NCBI GenBank assembly: GCA_025738555.1
Contig: JAOVFP010000021.1
Coordinates: 310,001-374,000, forward strand
Length of the DNA: 64,000 nt
Reading direction: 5' to 3'
Source: Cyathus striatus
Taxonomy: Eukaryota > Basidiomycota > Agaricomycetes > Agaricales > Nidulariaceae
The notes under the pieces were generated by a model, which saw only the letters and a list, made by a program, of their open reading frames with translations, ran no database searches and was not told where the DNA came from. Each line of letters begins with the position of its first letter. Position 1 is the stretch's first letter. Below, piece by piece: positions 11,801 through 22,282 of the stretch. A program made the position numbers and the translations under genes.

Positions 11801-14025
11801 AAGGCATGCCTCGCAATGTCCAAAATGACTTCACCAAACTCATTGACAACTTTGTATACAACAAAAAAGGAGAAAAGAAATACAATGCAATCAGTATCGC
11901 AATTCTACAGCTCCCTGTTGATGAAGGGGGACACAATCTACTTGACCTCAAAGCCCGGAATGAAGCAATAGAACTTATGAAACTCAAAACCTACACTGAA
12001 CCTGACCCAATACAGCGCCCCCCATGGACAAAGCTAGCTGACCATATCCTGGCTCTTGCTGCAAAAGCAGAAGTGAGAAGATGGATTGGGCACATACAAC
12101 GCCACAACTTCCTTCTACAAGACCTAGACATATACAAAAACTCCAAGGCCCTTCCTAAGTCTCTCCAACATATGCTACAGGCTGCAAAACTCCATGAAGC
12201 AAAATTTGCACCCTCAGAGATTACCCCCCATATGAAACTTGCAATGCCCTTCTGGTACCACCTTGCCAGAATAGATGAAAGAAACAAAGTCTACAATGAT
12301 GAATTTGGCATGTGCCATATCAAAAACCATGAATTTTGGTCTACTGGGGATATGGCCACCCATGCAAGCAAAAACTGGGCAGAAGGGCACATTAATGAAT
12401 ACAACCGCACCCGCCCACATTGTGTTAGTGACAGACTCCTAGGGTGCACCAACCCCATACAATGTCGTTCTAACGCCAACAGAAAACTCAAGACACTACG
12501 CCCTGAATGGAACCCCCTTTACAAGGTCAGATTTCACCCTCCTAAACTAACTCTTCCCCCAGGCAGTGCTCCACCCCCTGACTTCCAACACACCCTCCCC
12601 ATTTTGCACCAAGACAACCCACTAAATCACATCCGAATATTTTCCTCCACAAAGAACATCACACCACCCCACCAATGCACTATTACAACCCACACACCAT
12701 GGACAGCTGACACAGTTACCATCTATACAGATGGGTCCTGCTCTGCAAATGGGACAGCAAGTGCATCTGCAGGCAGTGGCCTCTGGTATGCTGAAGCACA
12801 CCCAAACAACACTGCAGTTCATCTCCCCCATACCCTGGCCTCCAACAATGCAGCAGAACTAGCTGCAATCCTGCTGAGCATCCAACAGAATCAAAACACA
12901 AAAATAATCAAGATTATAAGTGACTCACAATACTGCATTGATGCCCTAACCACCCATCTCCAGAAATGGGCTGACCAGGGCTTTATAGAAATCAAAAATG
13001 CAGACATTCTCCGTACTCTATATGTCACACTCATAACCTCCCCCAATGTAATCCTCCTCAAGAAAGTCAAAGGCCACAGTGGTGACCCTGGTAATGAAGG
13101 TGCAGATCAACTAGCAGCAATGGGAGCATGTAAGCCCCACCCTGACCACCTTGATCTCTCAAAAGGTGACTGGGCCAAGTCCCTTGGAGCGAAGCTATCA
13201 TGCATGACCCAATCAAAGCTATATAAAGCCATCAAGCACCGAAAAACCACCAAAAAATGTGTGGCCTCACAACACAATATAGACACCACTGCCCATGCCC
13301 TTGAAGTAAACACTGGTTCATGCCCCACCCCTGAGACCATATGGAAATCCATTCTAAACAGTACCATCCTTACCAAAAAGACCAAAACATTCCTATGGAA
13401 AACACTTCATAACTCACACAAAATTGGCACATTTTGGGAACACACCCCCCTAAAGGACCAATACATGCCCTGTACCCAATGTGGCGCTGAGGTTGAAGAC
13501 ATCACCCATATTATCCTCCACTGCAGAGTCTCTGGACAAGGGTGTGTCTGGGACCTAGCACGTGCAACATGGCAATCCACAAACCTCCCATGGCCAAATA
13601 TATCCATTGGCCTTATCATGGGCATACCACTGGCAGAAATCAAATCAGCTGAAGGCAACACACTACGTGCACCCACCCACCTCTTCCGAATCCTAGTCTC
13701 TGAAGCAGTTTACCTCATCTGGAAACTCCGTTGTGAATGGCGCATAGGCAAAGCTGCTGATCCCCTCAAACTCCACACATCCAGTGAAATACAGTCCAGG
13801 TGGCTAAACACTATCAACACCCGCATAAACCATGACAGAATCCTCACAGATAGCCGTGCATATGGAACACGGGCCCTCAAACAAAGCCTTGTAAAAAACA
13901 CCTGGCAAAACATTCTTGACACAAACAGACTCATCAGCACCCTCCCAAGCAACTGGCTATCCAATGCAGGGGTTTTAGTGGGTATTAAGGAGCTCATACC
14001 TATACACCGGGGACAAGACAGGTAA
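8854..14025 (+). pseudogene. LINE ORF2 polyprotein (APE-RT-RNase H)
   Basis: One frame from 8854 to 14025 (about 1,720 codons) broken only by TGA at 9676-9678 and 10726-10728. Domains in order: AP endonuclease (SLNIRGGG, QETH, LGDLNM, then TDHFLISM); reverse transcriptase (GFMKNRSITDQ, DQEKAYDRI, RQGDPLS, catalytic FADD at about 11393); RNase H (YTDGSCSANG, NNAAELAAI, SDSQYC, GHSGDPGNEGAD) with all acidic residues visible; and a C-terminal zinc finger (CTQCGAEVEDITHIILHC). It would nick the target and prime cDNA synthesis. Both stops can be explained by CGA to TGA at CpG, so the copy is probably dead but was recently intact. Confidence 0.92.
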
Positions 14026-14217
14026 CAATAGGCGCCTGATGCGCCTCCATCACTTGTTAACCATCCCCTGCTCCCTGAGTCCCACACTGTTCCTCACAGA
14101 ATGTGCATAAATGCATTTCCTCTGGAGTGGAGCCATACTTCTTCCTCTCATGGGTCACCCCACAACTTCAGCTGGCAACCTGCCTAGTGAACTGCTGGGC
14201 ACTAGCCTATAGCTCCA

Positions 14218-14254
<37 letters not shown>
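14026..14254 (+). other. LINE 3' UTR and poly(A) tail
   Basis: A 193-nt UTR beginning with a small hairpin (GGCGCC TGAT GCGCC-type, 14031-14045) followed by 36 uninterrupted A residues (14219-14254) that abut the right TSD copy. The uninterrupted length argues for a young insertion because such tracts erode quickly. Confidence 0.85.
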
Positions 14255-14256
<2 letters not shown>

Positions 14257-14271
14257 AAGGAGTGTACGACG

Positions 14272-14750
14272 ACATGTCAAGTTCAACATGCACGTGATAC
14301 AATCAAGGCCAAACACAGTGAATCGATCACGTGCTAACTTTCTCACTTGCCTTTGAACTTAACCATTTAAACCTTCAATGTTTGTACTTGGTTCATACAA
14401 TGCTATGGTAACATCTAACTTGTGTGTACCATATGTTTCCCTCAATTAAAAATGATGTGGGCTACTTATATTATGTGTTCCCCCACTATGATATTGGCTC
14501 TTAACTACAATTTAATCATACTAGAAAGTATTGTACATGTGTATATTGTGATGTATGACTTCAGCCTTTAAATGTAATACATATAGAACACATATAATTT
14601 CATAATATGGAATTAAACTTGATGCAAAGTGCTCAAGATGAAATTCTCTGAAATGGAATTGGCTTGCTTTAAGTATAGCTAGTATAGTATGCTAAAATTT
14701 GGCTAAAATTGATTAATGTCTTAAATTCATAACAGTGGTTAATTTCTGTA
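14272..14750. other. Right arm of TIR element, no gene
   Basis: AT-rich sequence between the LINE TSD and the tandem repeats. No coding frame or recognisable motif. It belongs to the element spanning 3719-15037. Confidence 0.6.
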
Positions 14751-14950
14751 AAACTTATGAACACTTATCATTCTCATACTATGCAATATAAGTACAAGTA
14801 AGTGTGCTTTGCCATTGTACCAAACTTATAAACACTTATCATGCCTCACAATAGGTAATATAAGTACAAGTAAGTTTGCTTTTTTATTGTACCAAACTTA
14901 TGAACACTTATTATGCCTCACAATAGGCAATATAAGTACAATTAAGTATG
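14751..14950. repeat. ~72-bp tandem repeat, 2.7 copies
   Basis: The block AAACTTATRAACACTTATYAT begins at 14751, 14822 and 14894 (spacing 71 and 72 bp). Each is followed by an imperfect CAATATAAGTACAAGTAAGT motif. It lies close to the right TIR, as subterminal repeats often do in DNA transposons, where they may bind transposase. Confidence 0.8.
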
Positions 14951-15548
14951 AATTACCCATTATTAGTAAAATTTGGACAAGGGTACAGCTTATTTCTACT
15001 AATATCACTAATTTAGCTGATGGGGTTTTTCCTGATGACTCCAGTGTATGAGTAAGGAGAGAGAAAGTACCACCTCTTGAGAGTTTATATCTATCGTACC
15101 CCGCCGATCCTTTGAATTGTGTGGCGCGTGTACTGAATTGGGGTGGAGTCTCTTCGACAACGAGGGTATAATCGACCAATAGGACTAAGTGGATCATTAT
15201 TGGTCCACTGGTTACACTGTTAGTGAGGAGCAACGTCGTATTGTCCCCTCTTACAATCACGCACTGATCACTATCTGGTACCCTTGACTTGGAATACTGC
15301 AAGCACACGCTATACTCCAAGGCTCCTTACCGCACTCGAGGTTATAGCCTTCTGATTTGTGGCTTGTCTCTAATTCCCCCCTGGTCGGCCGTAACGTTGA
15401 TCTGTTATCGGCCGATAGGCGAACACAATGTTCTACCCTTTCGGTGGTATCATTCAAGAACCTCAGACCACAGGGTCATGCCAAAATATACCTCGTCGGC
15501 CTACCACTGCTTATCGGTCAACGAAGGCGAAAATGCAGCATCAAAGCG

Positions 15549-15556
15549 TATATATA
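15549..15556 (+). promoter_or_regulatory. TATA box of methyltransferase a
   Basis: TATATATA lies 73 bp before the likely ATG at 15629. The same sequence occurs before the unit-B copy (about 31497-31504). Spacing is plausible for a fungal core promoter. The downstream gene is now a pseudogene. Confidence 0.45.
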
Positions 15557-15628
15557 GTCTGGCAACCTATACCATGAACATTCCAAAATCCGCCCTTGCC
15601 TTCAAAATACCAAGGATCCAAAGCAGCT

Positions 15629-16605
15629 ATGACATCCAGCAATCCAACGACCAAACCATTCGATTCGTCTGGATGGTCTGCATCCACGTACAACGCAAAC
15701 GCGTCCTTCGTGTACTCTGCCGCATTCACCTCCCCGGTTCTGGACCTTCTAGCGGCAACACCTGGCGAACGAATCCTGGACGTGGGCTGCGGTAGCGGCG
15801 AGTTGACTATCCAGCTTGCAAAACTTGTCGAGCAGCAAGAAGGCGGGATAGCTGTCGGCACAGACAACAGCGAAAGCATGGTATATCACGTCTTGTCCTG
15901 CTCGAAACACGAAAATTGACGGGGTTTCAGATCCAAAAGAGCAGGAAAAATGGACTTAAACACGCCTCGTATGTGACGCACATGCATTACAACTTCCAGA
16001 CGAAATCTCCCAAATAAACATAACGTTCGATGTGGTGTTCAGCAATGCAGCATTGCACTGGTGTAAACGTGACTCTCCGGCTGTCATTGCAGGAGTACGG
16101 CGCGTTCTAAAGACCGGAGGAAGGTTCGTTGGCGAGATGGGTGGTTTCATGAATTGCATAGGTGTGTAGCACGATGCCTACAAGAAGCCGTAGCCTAACG
16201 ATTAACCAGGTATGCGCTCAGCGCTCAAGAATCTCTGACGCGCAGAGGTTATAATTTTAATGAACTGGATCTTTGGTATTTCCCATCGGCTGAAGACTAC
16301 ACAAAGGTCGGTCAGCGCTCAAGCTATCGACATGATAACACTAACTGGTAACATAGCTGCTCGTTGCTGAGGGATTCAACGTAGAACACACAGCCTTGGT
16401 TCCACGCGTAACACCACTACCAACAGACATCTACGGTTGGCTGCAAACGTTTGCAAGGGGATCCATCTTCCGAGATTTCAAGGAAGAAGAGGCGCATGAG
16501 ATCATGAGAGAAGCTGAGGATAAATTGCGTATCGATTGTCAAGATTCCAACGGAAAGTGGGCGATGATGTACGTGAGACTACGATTTGTGGTAGTAAAGC
16601 AGTAG
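15629..16605 (+). pseudogene. SAM methyltransferase a, unit A
   Basis: A decayed class I SAM-dependent methyltransferase resembling trans-aconitate methyltransferase-like proteins. Exon 1 (15629-15880) carries motif I ILDVGCGSGELT and a following GTDNSESM. A 50-nt intron 15881-15930 (GTATAT...TTTCAG) is inferred. Exon 2 begins IQKSRKNGLKHA, then a 1-nt deletion near 15965 shifts the frame. The original frame resumes with FSNAALHWCKR and RVLKTGGRFVGEMGGFMN. The C-terminal exon 16351-16605 reads ALVPRVTPLPTDIYGWLQTF and ends at 16603-16605. The same 1-nt deletion is in the unit-B copy, so decay preceded the segmental duplication. The substrate is unknown. Confidence 0.8.
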
Positions 16606-17183
16606 TAGATTCGGAGGGTAACATATATAAGTGATGGTAAAGTAAGATCCTATGTCCTGCGCGATAAAAGGGAGAAAGACAGACAAGTCAGATCCTAGAG
16701 TACAAATTGCAAACGACAGCAGGGACTGCTAAGGCAAAGTAAAATCTGTCCCTGAAACAGGACGCCAGGAGGTGGGTGTTCGAAGGCGGCAGCTCTGTAC
16801 TACTTCTTTCATTAGGTCTTCCGCTACTAAAGCTAAAAAGCAAAACCTACCGATATACCGTCCTCTGCGATCGGCACGCGAGAGCCTTCGTGCTCCCATT
16901 CCAGATATCCGGATGCATTCCTATTATAGGAGTACAGATTTGGCAGCACATCGTTCCGGGATAGATATCACTGGCGTTGAATCGGGTCCATGGGAGGAAA
17001 CCAGAAGTAGGATGACAATCCACCCGTCGCATTCGTATGCGATGTACACGCATTACAGCTATCAGACAAGATTACAACCTAATCAAGGCTATAAAGCTGC
17101 ATGAAGTATATTAATAGTCTGACAAGCTACATCATGAACAACTTAACGAACCGCTTCCTTATTTAAGATCCCAAGCAGCTACG

Positions 17184-18130
17184 ATGTCCGGCAACGCCAC
17201 GACGATCACTGAACCATTCGATTCGACTGGATGGTCCGCACCTACATGCGACGCAAATGTGTCCTTCGTGTACTCCACCGCCTTCACTGCTCCAGTTCTG
17301 GAACTTCTAGCTGCAGTTCCTAGAGAGCGTATCTTGGACGTGGGCTGGGGCGATGGCGAGCTGACGACCCAACTAGCAAAGCTCGTCGAGCAGCAAGAAG
17401 GCGGATAGCTGTCGGTATGGACAACAGCGAAAGCATGGTATGCCACATTCTACCCTATTCAGAACATGAAAACGGACGTGGTTCGAGATCCAAAAGAGCA
17501 AGGAGAACGGGGTCAAGCATGCCTTTGTATGCGATGTACACACATTACAACTTCCAGACGACATCTCCCAGATAACCATCACGTTTGACGTGGTGTTTAG
17601 CAATGCCGCGTCGTACTGGTGTAAACGCGATCCTCCGGCTGGAGGAAGATTCGTTGGCGAGATGGGGGCTTCATGAACTGCATAGGTGTGTATCGGGTTG
17701 CCTTTAAGTACAGAGAGGCTGACGACCTAACCAGGTCTACGCTCAGCAGTTCAAGAGTCTCTAAAGCGCAGAGGTTATGATTTCAAGGAGTTGAATCCTT
17801 GGTATTTCCCATCGGCTGAAGACTATACAAAGGTCAATTCAGTGCCCAAACTATCGACGTGGCATAGCACTAACTGGCGACATAGTTGCTCGTTGCTGAA
17901 GATTTCAAGGTAGAGTATGCAGCCTTAGTTCCACGCGTAACTCCTCTGCGAACGGGGATCTACGGGTGGCTACAGACGTTTGCAAGAGGATCTGTCTTTC
18001 GAAATTTCAAGGAAGAAGCGGATAAGATTATGAGAGAAGTCGAGGACAAGCCAGTATCGATTGCCAGGATTCCAATGGGAGATGGGCGATGATGTAAGTG
18101 AGGCTAAGATTTGTAGCAGTAAACCAGTAG
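17184..18130 (+). pseudogene. SAM methyltransferase b, unit A
   Basis: Tandem paralogue of copy a, starting MSGNATTITEPFDSTGWS. Motif I reads LDVGWGDGELT, so the usual Cys is Trp. A 1-nt deletion in the Gly run after QQEGG (17400-17410) closes the frame, and a further stop follows. Later exons are still recognisable (FSNAASYWCKRD, then VPRVTPLRTGIYGWLQTF to about 18130). A TATAAAG at about 17090 lies 94 bp upstream. Unit B shares the motif I change and the frame break. Confidence 0.75.
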
Positions 18131-18334
18131 TAGAATCGAAAGTGTCGTAACGGTAAATGTCGATCTGCGACAGTAAAGTAGCTGCTATCGCATGAGAAAG
18201 GAGAAACGATGGGTAAGTAAGATCCTAGAGTAAAAGAAAAGGGGTAAATGACGGCAGGCACTGGTTAAGGTAAAGTAAATTCATACACAAGACAGGACAC
18301 CAGGAGGTGGCATTTGTGCTGATACACAAGTGAT

Positions 18335-18830
18335 CCTTTGGTTGCCATTGCGGGGGCACGTCGTATTCTAAAGAGCACAGGACGGTTCGTTGACGAAGGT
18401 GGTTTGATAGACTTATACGTATTATGTGTCTTCTCGAGTACAAATCCAAGATGGCAGCAGAGGTTGTCCGGGTGTGCGCTCAGCGCCCCACAAACCTCTA
18501 AGGCGTGGAAGGTATAGGCTCCACCTACCGAAGACCATACAGTTATGTCAGCTAAGCGCCCAAGTTATCGACATGGTATAGCACTGACTGGTGACATGGC
18601 TTCTCATTCCTGATAGCTCCAAGGTGGGGAATGCAACCTAGATTTCACGCATACATCTCTACCAACAGTCGTCCACCGCCACCTCCCATTTTCCGAAATA
18701 TCAAGGAAGTTAGGCGAGAGGCCGCGAGCGCGAGACTAAGTACGACCAGCTTCTCTTCAAAGATTCCAGTGGGAACTGAACAGATGTATGCCAAATACGA
18801 CGTGTGGTTGTAAAGCGCGTGGATGTCGAA
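18335..18830 (+). pseudogene. SAM methyltransferase c relic, unit A
   Basis: The most decayed of the three tandem paralogues. It keeps a block like IAGARRILKSTGRFVDEGG near 18345-18410 and a C-terminal FRNIKEVRREA segment near 18690-18720. No start or motif I was found. In unit B the homologous sequence is split by the pogo element at 36996. Confidence 0.6.
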
Positions 18831-19182
18831 ATTTGAGTACTTGAGTTCATATCTATGTTAGTGAACCTTTGACGTCCCAGTGAACAGATACGATTGTGTT
18901 GTGAAAGAGGGTTTGAACCAAGCGAGTACTTCGAGCTGGGTCCAAATTTGTCCGTATTCGGCGTTCTAACCTCAAAAATCGATATTTTGGCTTTTCTTCG
19001 GTAATTTTCCGCGACAGCGCTTTCTAGGCAGATGAGGATGCTGGGGAACGAATGCAATATGTATTACAGTAGTTGAGGTGTGATATACCGTAGGGAAACA
19101 GTAGGTAGCTAGTACGGCGCAGTTCACTGAACATGTTACATACCAACTTAATCTTCGCTCACCAAAGCAACCCTCCCTGTTC

Positions 19183-19524
19183 CTAGCCTCCTCTTGCATT
19201 GAACACTTTAAGAGCTGCTTTGAGTTTATTCGCCTGCGAGATGAGATCTCGAAATATGTTCATGTGATATCCATTCTCCATGACTAGCCCTCCATTTCTC
19301 TGTATGGTTATAACAGAAGAAGGAAGAACCAGTAGGAACTGGATTGAAAAGATATGCTGATAATAACGCGTATCGAGAAGCACTGTTGCTTGCGGTGTGG
19401 CACTGAAGTGGTTTGCTGTCGTATTCTCAAAAACCTGCACTCCAAGATAAGAAAGCGCGGCGATCGAAGAAGAGTCGGTCACAGCAGCATGTTTTCCGTA
19501 CTTGCCCGCTTTTTTAAAATGCAT
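19183..19524 (-). CDS. Hypothetical protein, unique region
   Basis: A 113-residue open frame starting MHFKKAGKYGKHAAVTDSSS. I do not recognise it. It sits immediately downstream (minus strand) of the small gene at 19618-19948, and readable amino-acid sequence continues between them (IAHYYPLYFDPTDSETTSA) after a stop. The two may therefore be pieces of one decayed or multi-exon gene. Confidence 0.35.
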   Translation of the reverse strand: MHFKKAGKYGKHAAVTDSSSIAALSYLGVQVFENTTANHFSATPQATVLLDTRYYQHIFSIQFLLVLPSSVITIQRNGGLVMENGYHMNIFRDLISQANKLKAALKVFNARGG

Positions 19525-19617
19525 TGTGATTGCTGAAGTGGTTTCCGAGTCAGTTGGATCGAAATACAGTGGATAGTAATGGGCTATAACATACTTAGAC
19601 CGGTGTACAGCTTGCCG

Positions 19618-19948
19618 TCAATAAACACGAAACCCAAAGTCGTCAACCTGAAATGGACGAAGAGCTGTAATACAGGCCTCGTTGATGGGTCTGAAAGCTG
19701 CAGGCGTAATAGATTCCCGCTGATGCACTTTCTTCCATTTCCCCAAAGCTTAGAAGTGAATATAATGTTAGTTGAAAACTTCCGTCACAGTGCATACCAG
19801 CCTCCTTGGCAGTCCATCCGCCTGGTCTAGCCCACTTGTTCCTTCGTCCAAGTATCCTCTTGAGGGAATCGTATCTTCTAGCATTGGTAACTTGAGGGAG
19901 CCAAGTTGTGGTACTTGAAGCTTGAAGCTTGAGTTGAAACACGAGCAT
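19618..19948 (-). CDS. Possible small two-exon gene, unknown function
   Basis: The ATG at 19948 opens MLVFQLKLQASSTTTWLPQV. A 49-nt intron is inferred at 19749-19797 (GTATGC donor, CTAAC branch-like site, TTCTAAG acceptor). Spliced length is 282 nt (93 aa), an exact multiple of three, ending FGFRVY. The protein is basic in the middle (LKRILGRRNKWARPGG). No family recognised. It is absent from unit B, so it belongs to the unique inter-unit region. It may be a fragment of something larger continuing to 19183. Confidence 0.45.
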
Positions 19949-20497
19949 TGCAAATTCCGTGGGTTGTGGCTACTCGGTGGGATTAATCAACAATTGAGAT
20001 GTTGAGTGGTGGGCAGAGATGAAGATAAACTGCCTGTGTACATCGACTAGTCGGTGGGGCGCGGAGTGAAATCACTCGGTTTGGGTAGTGTACCTTTTAA
20101 GTTGAGTAGTAAGTATAAGTACAGAATGTAAACATTGAATTAGAAGAAACGTACAGATTCACTAGTGCATAGTACATACCGCGTGGCCCTATCATCTCGA
20201 CGTCAACTCCCACCGGCGACTCACATCTCTACAGCGCCTAAAAAGCCAGAGCAGCTCTTCATTATCTCGTCACTGACATCGTCTCTGCCTCCTCCAAGCA
20301 TGTGGGTGTTCTGCGCATCGATAAATTGCCATTGCGTATGCCGTTGGGTCGGAGCAGGAGGTTTAAACAAATTATGCAGATATGCTCTCATTATGTAGGC
20401 CATTTACCATCGAAGATGGAACAGTGAATGCGATCATCTCTTTGGTGGAAATGAGACAAACCCCAGATCCGATATTCTTTAGGTCACGGTCAACAGA

Positions 20498-21120
20498 TCA
20501 CAAGCCTCCTTTCCCAGCTTTATTCCGTGCCTTGACGATATATTGTAGTCCGTAGACACAGAAGAGGAACCTGGACAATGTATCGGCCATCCGCATGTAC
20601 AATGACGAATCAATATCACTTACCTCGTATCGCCTCCCAAGGATAACAATCACCCTCCTGTTCGATAACGACTCCCTCTGCGGCGACTTCTCATGCTCAT
20701 CCACGCTCTGAATCATCCAACTTCCTCCCTCCAGCCCCACCACGTCCTACCGTGTCCCATCTCCAGCTCCAAGCTGCTCTCATTTATCAGCATCATATCC
20801 ACACCAGGGTGTTCCAATATAACCATGGCCTCCCCAGCCTGGTGCTCGTGCAACTTGCATACGCCACAGATGACTTTGTTTGGTGGGTTTATGTCTAGCA
20901 TCGTGGATCAGTGGGTTTGTTCACGTTGCGCCAGCCGCCACCGGGCTTGGTTGTTGTGGAGGTGTCGACTTCCTCGTCGAGCGTGCTGCGGGAGTAGTCT
21001 TCTACGCCATCTTTGATGGCTGTTGCCAGCAGGATGAAGGCGAACAGGAGGACGGGCCGACGGCGATGGAGCCTGCAGCTGCGCCGGAGACAGGGAATGA
21101 TGGGGGTGTTAGTGGGTGGT
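20498..21120 (-). pseudogene. P4-ATPase (phospholipid flippase) N-terminal relic
   Basis: On the minus strand, 21047-20898 reads LFAFILLATAIKDGVEDYSR, then TLDEEV, GGGWRNVNKPTDPRC and a stop. TAIKDGxEDxxR with xLDEEVN and GWRNVNxPTDPR is characteristic of the second transmembrane segment and following cytosolic part of Dnf/Drs2-type fungal flippases. Upstream, FPVSGAAAGSIAVGPS is in another frame (1-nt shift at about 21050). Downstream, INPPNKVICGVCKLHEHQAG (about 20895-20830) plausibly continues the same protein. No phosphorylation motif DKTGT or other catalytic domain is present. Only a frameshifted N-terminal fragment remains. Confidence 0.6.
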
Positions 21121-22175
21121 AATTGGGGAACAGTGGGATATATGTTGTACTATGGCGAGTTGATGACGAGAGAGCAGGAATAGGTTTGTTGCCCTGTTTA
21201 TTGTATTAGTGCAGTAAGAAGGTATAATAGTATGAAACACACCATCTGAAGTGCTCATACAAGTTCTTTGGTATGAAGGCTAAGATGGTGTACTCTAAGG
21301 GGACATCAGGACCCGCCCCCCTAACAATGGCAAGAACCAAAGGGACTCACTTGTGGTCCTGATTTCTTCATGACATACTGATCAACGTGACATTCCTCTT
21401 CTGGATTCTCCCCGCCACCGATGCCCATAGCCACCTGTCCCCTCGTGAACCTCAAATCTCCCCACAGGCATGTCAGCCTTCTTCCTCTCCTTCCTCCTAA
21501 TCGCTTGGTGTATGGATCGATGGAGGGGTCGTAATCGTTACCATGTACGTCTTGCGGGATTGTAGAGGGATCAGTGCATTTGAGGAAAGGCGTGATTGTG
21601 TGTTACCCTCAGGCCAGAGAACACGATGAAATAAGGACTTGGATAGAAAGTAAGTACCACTAATGCATATATAAGGCCAATTCAGACCTTTCCAGGCGAA
21701 ACATCCTTTGAGGAGGTGTTAATTAGGCCGCATCGATATCCCCGAAACGAGTTGAATGAGAATAGTGTTTCATTTATGAAAATAGAGGCCAAGCTTAAGT
21801 ATATCCTCGATTTCTAGGCGCAGGCGGGTGAGATGGGGGTGAGGCCTTGAGGGGTCTTCGTCGGAGGCTGGAGACTGGAGGATGGGGCACGCCGCACAGG
21901 TGATAACAGAGAGAGGAGTTCGAGACACTTGAAAGTTGCAACTGTCCTACTTAGTCAGACCTGTTCCCAATTTGGATTCAAGGCCCTTCCCGCGGGTCCA
22001 ACTGCCATGCCTACAGTGCACCTTCACATTATATGAAATTTCACCAGCACCTCACAGCGACTTTACTGCACTCTGCGACAGCAGTGACAGCACTAGCACT
22101 ACACCTGTACACCTGATTAACAGCATGATCTTGAAAGACTCAAAAGTATCACTCACTGGCCCTCAACTGGTGCTC
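21121..22175. other. Upstream region of TPR gene, no gene seen
   Basis: About 1 kb without a convincing coding frame. The last part precedes the TATA box of the TPR gene and probably contains its promoter. Confidence 0.4.
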
Positions 22176-22183
22176 TATATAAA
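22176..22183 (+). promoter_or_regulatory. TATA box of TPR gene
   Basis: TATATAAA 100 bp upstream of the ATG at 22283, followed by a pyrimidine-rich 5' leader (CTCCCTTCGCCTCCCAG; TTTCTCTC) typical of expressed fungal genes. It marks this as the only TPR copy in the window with a complete promoter and start. Confidence 0.6.
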
Positions 22184-22282
22184 CAGATTGCTGCATTACT
22201 AGTACTATATCAGTCTCCCTTCGCCTCCCAGACCCAGTTTCTCTCAAAAAATCTCCCAGGCTTCTCTCAGGCATATCGCAAC

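Larger units (their letters stand above)
4531..14254 (+). mobile_element. Full-length LINE (APE, RT, RNase H)
   Basis: A non-LTR retrotransposon bounded by a perfect 17-bp target-site duplication GAAAGGAGTGTACGACG (4514-4530 and 14255-14271) and ending in an uninterrupted A36 tail (14219-14254). It carries ORF1 (CCHC and RGG motifs) and ORF2 (AP endonuclease, reverse transcriptase, RNase H, zinc finger). The plus strand is C/A-rich and G-poor, unlike the flanks. RNase H after RT places it with Tad1/I-like fungal LINEs. It contains a nested solo LTR (5985-6648). The clean tail and TSD suggest a recent insertion, yet both ORFs carry TGA stops. Confidence 0.92.
3719..15037. mobile_element. TIR element hosting a nested LINE
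   Basis: Unit B has an uninterrupted site (about 30985-30998) where unit A carries this 11.3-kb insertion. The ends are inverted: CATCAGGAAAAACC at 3720-3733 and its complement at 15024-15037, with weaker similarity continuing for about 15 bp. Without the LINE (4531-14254 and one TSD) the element is about 1.6 kb and AT-rich, with tandem repeats and no transposase, so it looks non-autonomous. At most 2 bp (AC) is duplicated at the target. The superfamily could not be assigned from the ends. Confidence 0.7.

Noticed and set aside
14219..14254. A36 run as a possible assembly artefact or microsatellite
   Set aside because: It sits exactly between the LINE 3' UTR and a perfect 17-bp TSD copy, as expected for a retrotransposon tail.
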